Shown here piece by piece: positions 62,378 through 64,000 of a stretch of 64,000 bases of DNA. Below the pieces are notes generated by a model, which did not search any database, was not told the DNA's origin, and was given only the letters and a program-made list of their open reading frames with translations. Origin of the DNA: Chloroflexota bacterium. GTDB lineage: Bacteria > Chloroflexota > Dehalococcoidia > JACPEP01. The stretch lies in assembly GCA_016183425.1 (NCBI GenBank), contig JACPEP010000006.1, positions 88,875-152,874 on the forward strand, read 5' to 3'. Position numbers and translations under genes: made by a program. How positions within the stretch are numbered: the stretch's first letter is position 1; each line of letters begins with the position of its first letter.

Positions 62378-63799
62378 TCACGCGTACTGCACCTCCTTCT
62401 CGAAAGCTTCCACCTCTCTCCGTAACTCCTGAACCAGTTTCTCGTCCAGAGGCGCCGGCTGATGCTCCCTCAGAAGCTCCCGTGCCTTCTCCCTCGCCCG
62501 GGCAACATAGTCCTTGGCCCCTTTGGATTGCCACACTTCCCATTTGTCGTAGTTGAAAAGAGGCGGTACAAACCATGTCGGCCGCATGTGCTTCAAGGTA
62601 TGACGATCCGTCAGGAAGTTACCCCCTGGGCCAACCCTTTCGATGGCTTCAAGAGCTAGAGTGTCCTCGTTGACTTCTATCCCCATCAATAGCCGCTTGG
62701 CAATCCCGAAGATCTCATTGAATCCACCGCCTTTAGCTATTATGTTGGCACCGGCCAGAGCCGCAATAAGGCCCCCGATACCATGCTTCAAAGCCGTCTG
62801 CCCATCAGGGCACACCGCCTCAGTGGACATGAGGTTGATATACGAAGGGAGGCCGAAACAATCTTTTTTGATCTGAATAAAGCCTGCCGAGGCCGTTATG
62901 TGCTCAAGAGCGTCTCGTCTTTCATCGCCCCGAACCAGGTCAAGGGCGTCTATTTTGCCGGCAAAGATTACCGGCGTGCCAGGAGCCGCCAACTGAGTTA
63001 AGACTATCCCGGCCATGGTTTCGGCAGTAGCCACCACCAGGCTCCCGGCCAAGGTAATGGGGCCATTGCCGCCCGCTATGGGGGTACTTCCTATTTGGAG
63101 AGGGACCCCCCAGCGCGTTGCCAGAAACAATTTGTCTACGGCATCCCGACCGTATACCAGTGGGGAGACTGGCGACACCCTTATGTGGGTTAGCGGGCGC
63201 TTCTGAAGTTCCTTTCGCCCACCGACAACCAAGGAAGACAACTTAAGAACAAGCTCGTCGTTCTGAATCAGGTTTTGACCACTATAGGCAATATGCTTCC
63301 CGGTATTTTCCAGCGCCAGTTCTACTATGCGGATGTCCATGAAAGTCACGGGAACTTCCCTGGGGACCACACAACGGGGACCGATTCTTACATTGCTCAG
63401 GGCGTCGATGAGCTTTAGGCACTGGATGGTGTCCTCGTGCCTCCCCGGCCTCCGCTCGCCTGTTTCCAGATCGAGAATAAACTCAGATGTTCCCGCTGCC
63501 TCGAAGAATGCCTCACCTCCCGCTTCCAGAAGTAGATCATTCTTTGGTATGCGCCCCGCCAGCAAAACCTTTTTGGGTGTTTGCGCTAAGCATCGCTCTA
63601 CCAGCCGTGTAGGAATGCGAAGGGTAATACCATCTGAGGCGAGGCTAGCGCCTCCATCTTGGAGGAGTCGCTGCCCTTCCTCGTGCTGGAATCTAATCCC
63701 AACCTTATTAAGTACCTCTAACGCTGCAGAATAAATCTGCCAGGCTCCGTCACTGGACAAGGCCTTAAATTGAGGCGTATGCTTCCCTTGCGTGACCAC
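62378..63799 (-). CDS. MttB-family corrinoid methyltransferase, intact
   Basis: 473-aa protein of the trimethylamine/glycine betaine methyltransferase superfamily (COG5598-like), GTG start with GGAGG six bases upstream. Features include VLNKVGIRFQHEEGQRLLQDGGA, GRIPKNDLLLEAGGEAFFEA, SLVVATAETMAGIVL, and GIEVNEDTLALEAIERVGPGGNFLTD. It has no in-frame amber codon, so it belongs to the non-pyrrolysine type. A segment of about 13 residues present in the neighbour (KLASSTFSLEQLVT) is missing at GGGFNEIF. Confidence 0.9.
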   Translation of the reverse strand: MVTQGKHTPQFKALSSDGAWQIYSAALEVLNKVGIRFQHEEGQRLLQDGGASLASDGITLRIPTRLVERCLAQTPKKVLLAGRIPKNDLLLEAGGEAFFEAAGTSEFILDLETGERRPGRHEDTIQCLKLIDALSNVRIGPRCVVPREVPVTFMDIRIVELALENTGKHIAYSGQNLIQNDELVLKLSSLVVGGRKELQKRPLTHIRVSPVSPLVYGRDAVDKLFLATRWGVPLQIGSTPIAGGNGPITLAGSLVVATAETMAGIVLTQLAAPGTPVIFAGKIDALDLVRGDERRDALEHITASAGFIQIKKDCFGLPSYINLMSTEAVCPDGQTALKHGIGGLIAALAGANIIAKGGGFNEIFGIAKRLLMGIEVNEDTLALEAIERVGPGGNFLTDRHTLKHMRPTWFVPPLFNYDKWEVWQSKGAKDYVARAREKARELLREHQPAPLDEKLVQELRREVEAFEKEVQYA

Positions 63800-64000
63800 T
63801 AGCTACCTCCAATCATATATCATCGTCCATCGATGACACCTTTCGACACAGGGGGACACCTTCTATATGAAACGTCTTAAATGTTTGCGCATAATATTTT
63901 GAGAGGGTTGTTTGGTTGCGCCCATTTCGTAAAATGAGAAATCAGAGCCATTTTGAGTTCCTCGACCGACGGGAAATAACGGTTGTGGGTGACGAGCCTG
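63800..64000. other. Intergenic sequence, no gene recognised
   Basis: About 200 bases to the window end. It contains GACACC and GGACACC near-repeats at 63836-63870, but no gene, promoter of quality or complete IS end can be supported. Confidence 0.5.

Noticed and set aside
63836..63870. Possible IS end near the right edge (GACACC repeats)
   Set aside because: Too short and without a transposase or a second end inside the window.

Overview
The window looks like a chromosomal segment of an uncultivated Chloroflexota bacterium, possibly Dehalococcoidia- or Anaerolineae-related. This is inferred from GC-rich coding, an alternative-complex-III-like cluster, a metabolism mixing respiratory and anaerobic enzymes, and dispersed intergenic repeats. 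The assignment is not proven. No phage, complete IS element or CRISPR array was seen.

Left part (1-17.8 kb): the 3' part of an alternative complex III-type quinol oxidoreductase operon (molybdopterin-like subunit, FeS subunit, two NrfD membrane subunits, DUF3341 subunit, lipoprotein cytochrome c). A small DUF4160/DUF2442 module follows, bracketed by a duplicated 57-bp piece of the cytochrome gene. Then come a GT39-like membrane glycosyltransferase, a Usp-Usp-glucosyl-3-phosphoglycerate-synthase-like fusion, an MMPL exporter, three tandem MFS paralogues and an unknown membrane protein.

Signalling locus (17.9-21.9 kb): just downstream of a tRNA-Gly lies the most unusual segment. It has a strong promoter and ribosome binding site, then a 71-residue peptide gene ending in three tryptophans and a serine. 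Next is a ComQ-like isoprenyl-diphosphate-synthase homologue, then a membrane receptor with the ComP-like layout (PDZ plus multiple membrane helices) whose output is an HD-GYP domain instead of a histidine kinase. I read this as a ComQXP-type prenylated-tryptophan peptide signalling system wired to cyclic-di-GMP turnover.

Middle (21.9-40.6 kb): mostly minus-strand catabolic genes. These are a bicupin, class II aldolase, ferredoxin, FAD oxidoreductase, xanthine-dehydrogenase-type molybdenum subunit, cupin, ThDP enzyme, secreted glycoside hydrolase, tungsten aldehyde:ferredoxin oxidoreductase with a MoaD-like partner, membrane pyrophosphatase and a 2-hydroxyacyl-CoA dehydratase-type subunit. 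RNase PH and a histidine phosphatase are embedded.

Right part (40.7-64 kb): housekeeping genes (enolase, ClpX, ClpP, trigger factor, NAD synthase), two secreted proteins (one combining M23 peptidase, dockerin and cohesin-like parts), and an iscR-iscS-iscU operon with a consensus promoter and palindromic operator. The end is a corrinoid methyltransferase cluster: UroD-like, methyltetrahydrofolate methyltransferase-like, corrinoid reductive activator, corrinoid protein, a frameshifted MttB-like gene, a substrate-binding lipoprotein and an intact MttB-like gene. It suggests use of a methylated amine or betaine as a methyl donor. Several MITE-like repeat families fill the intergenic gaps.
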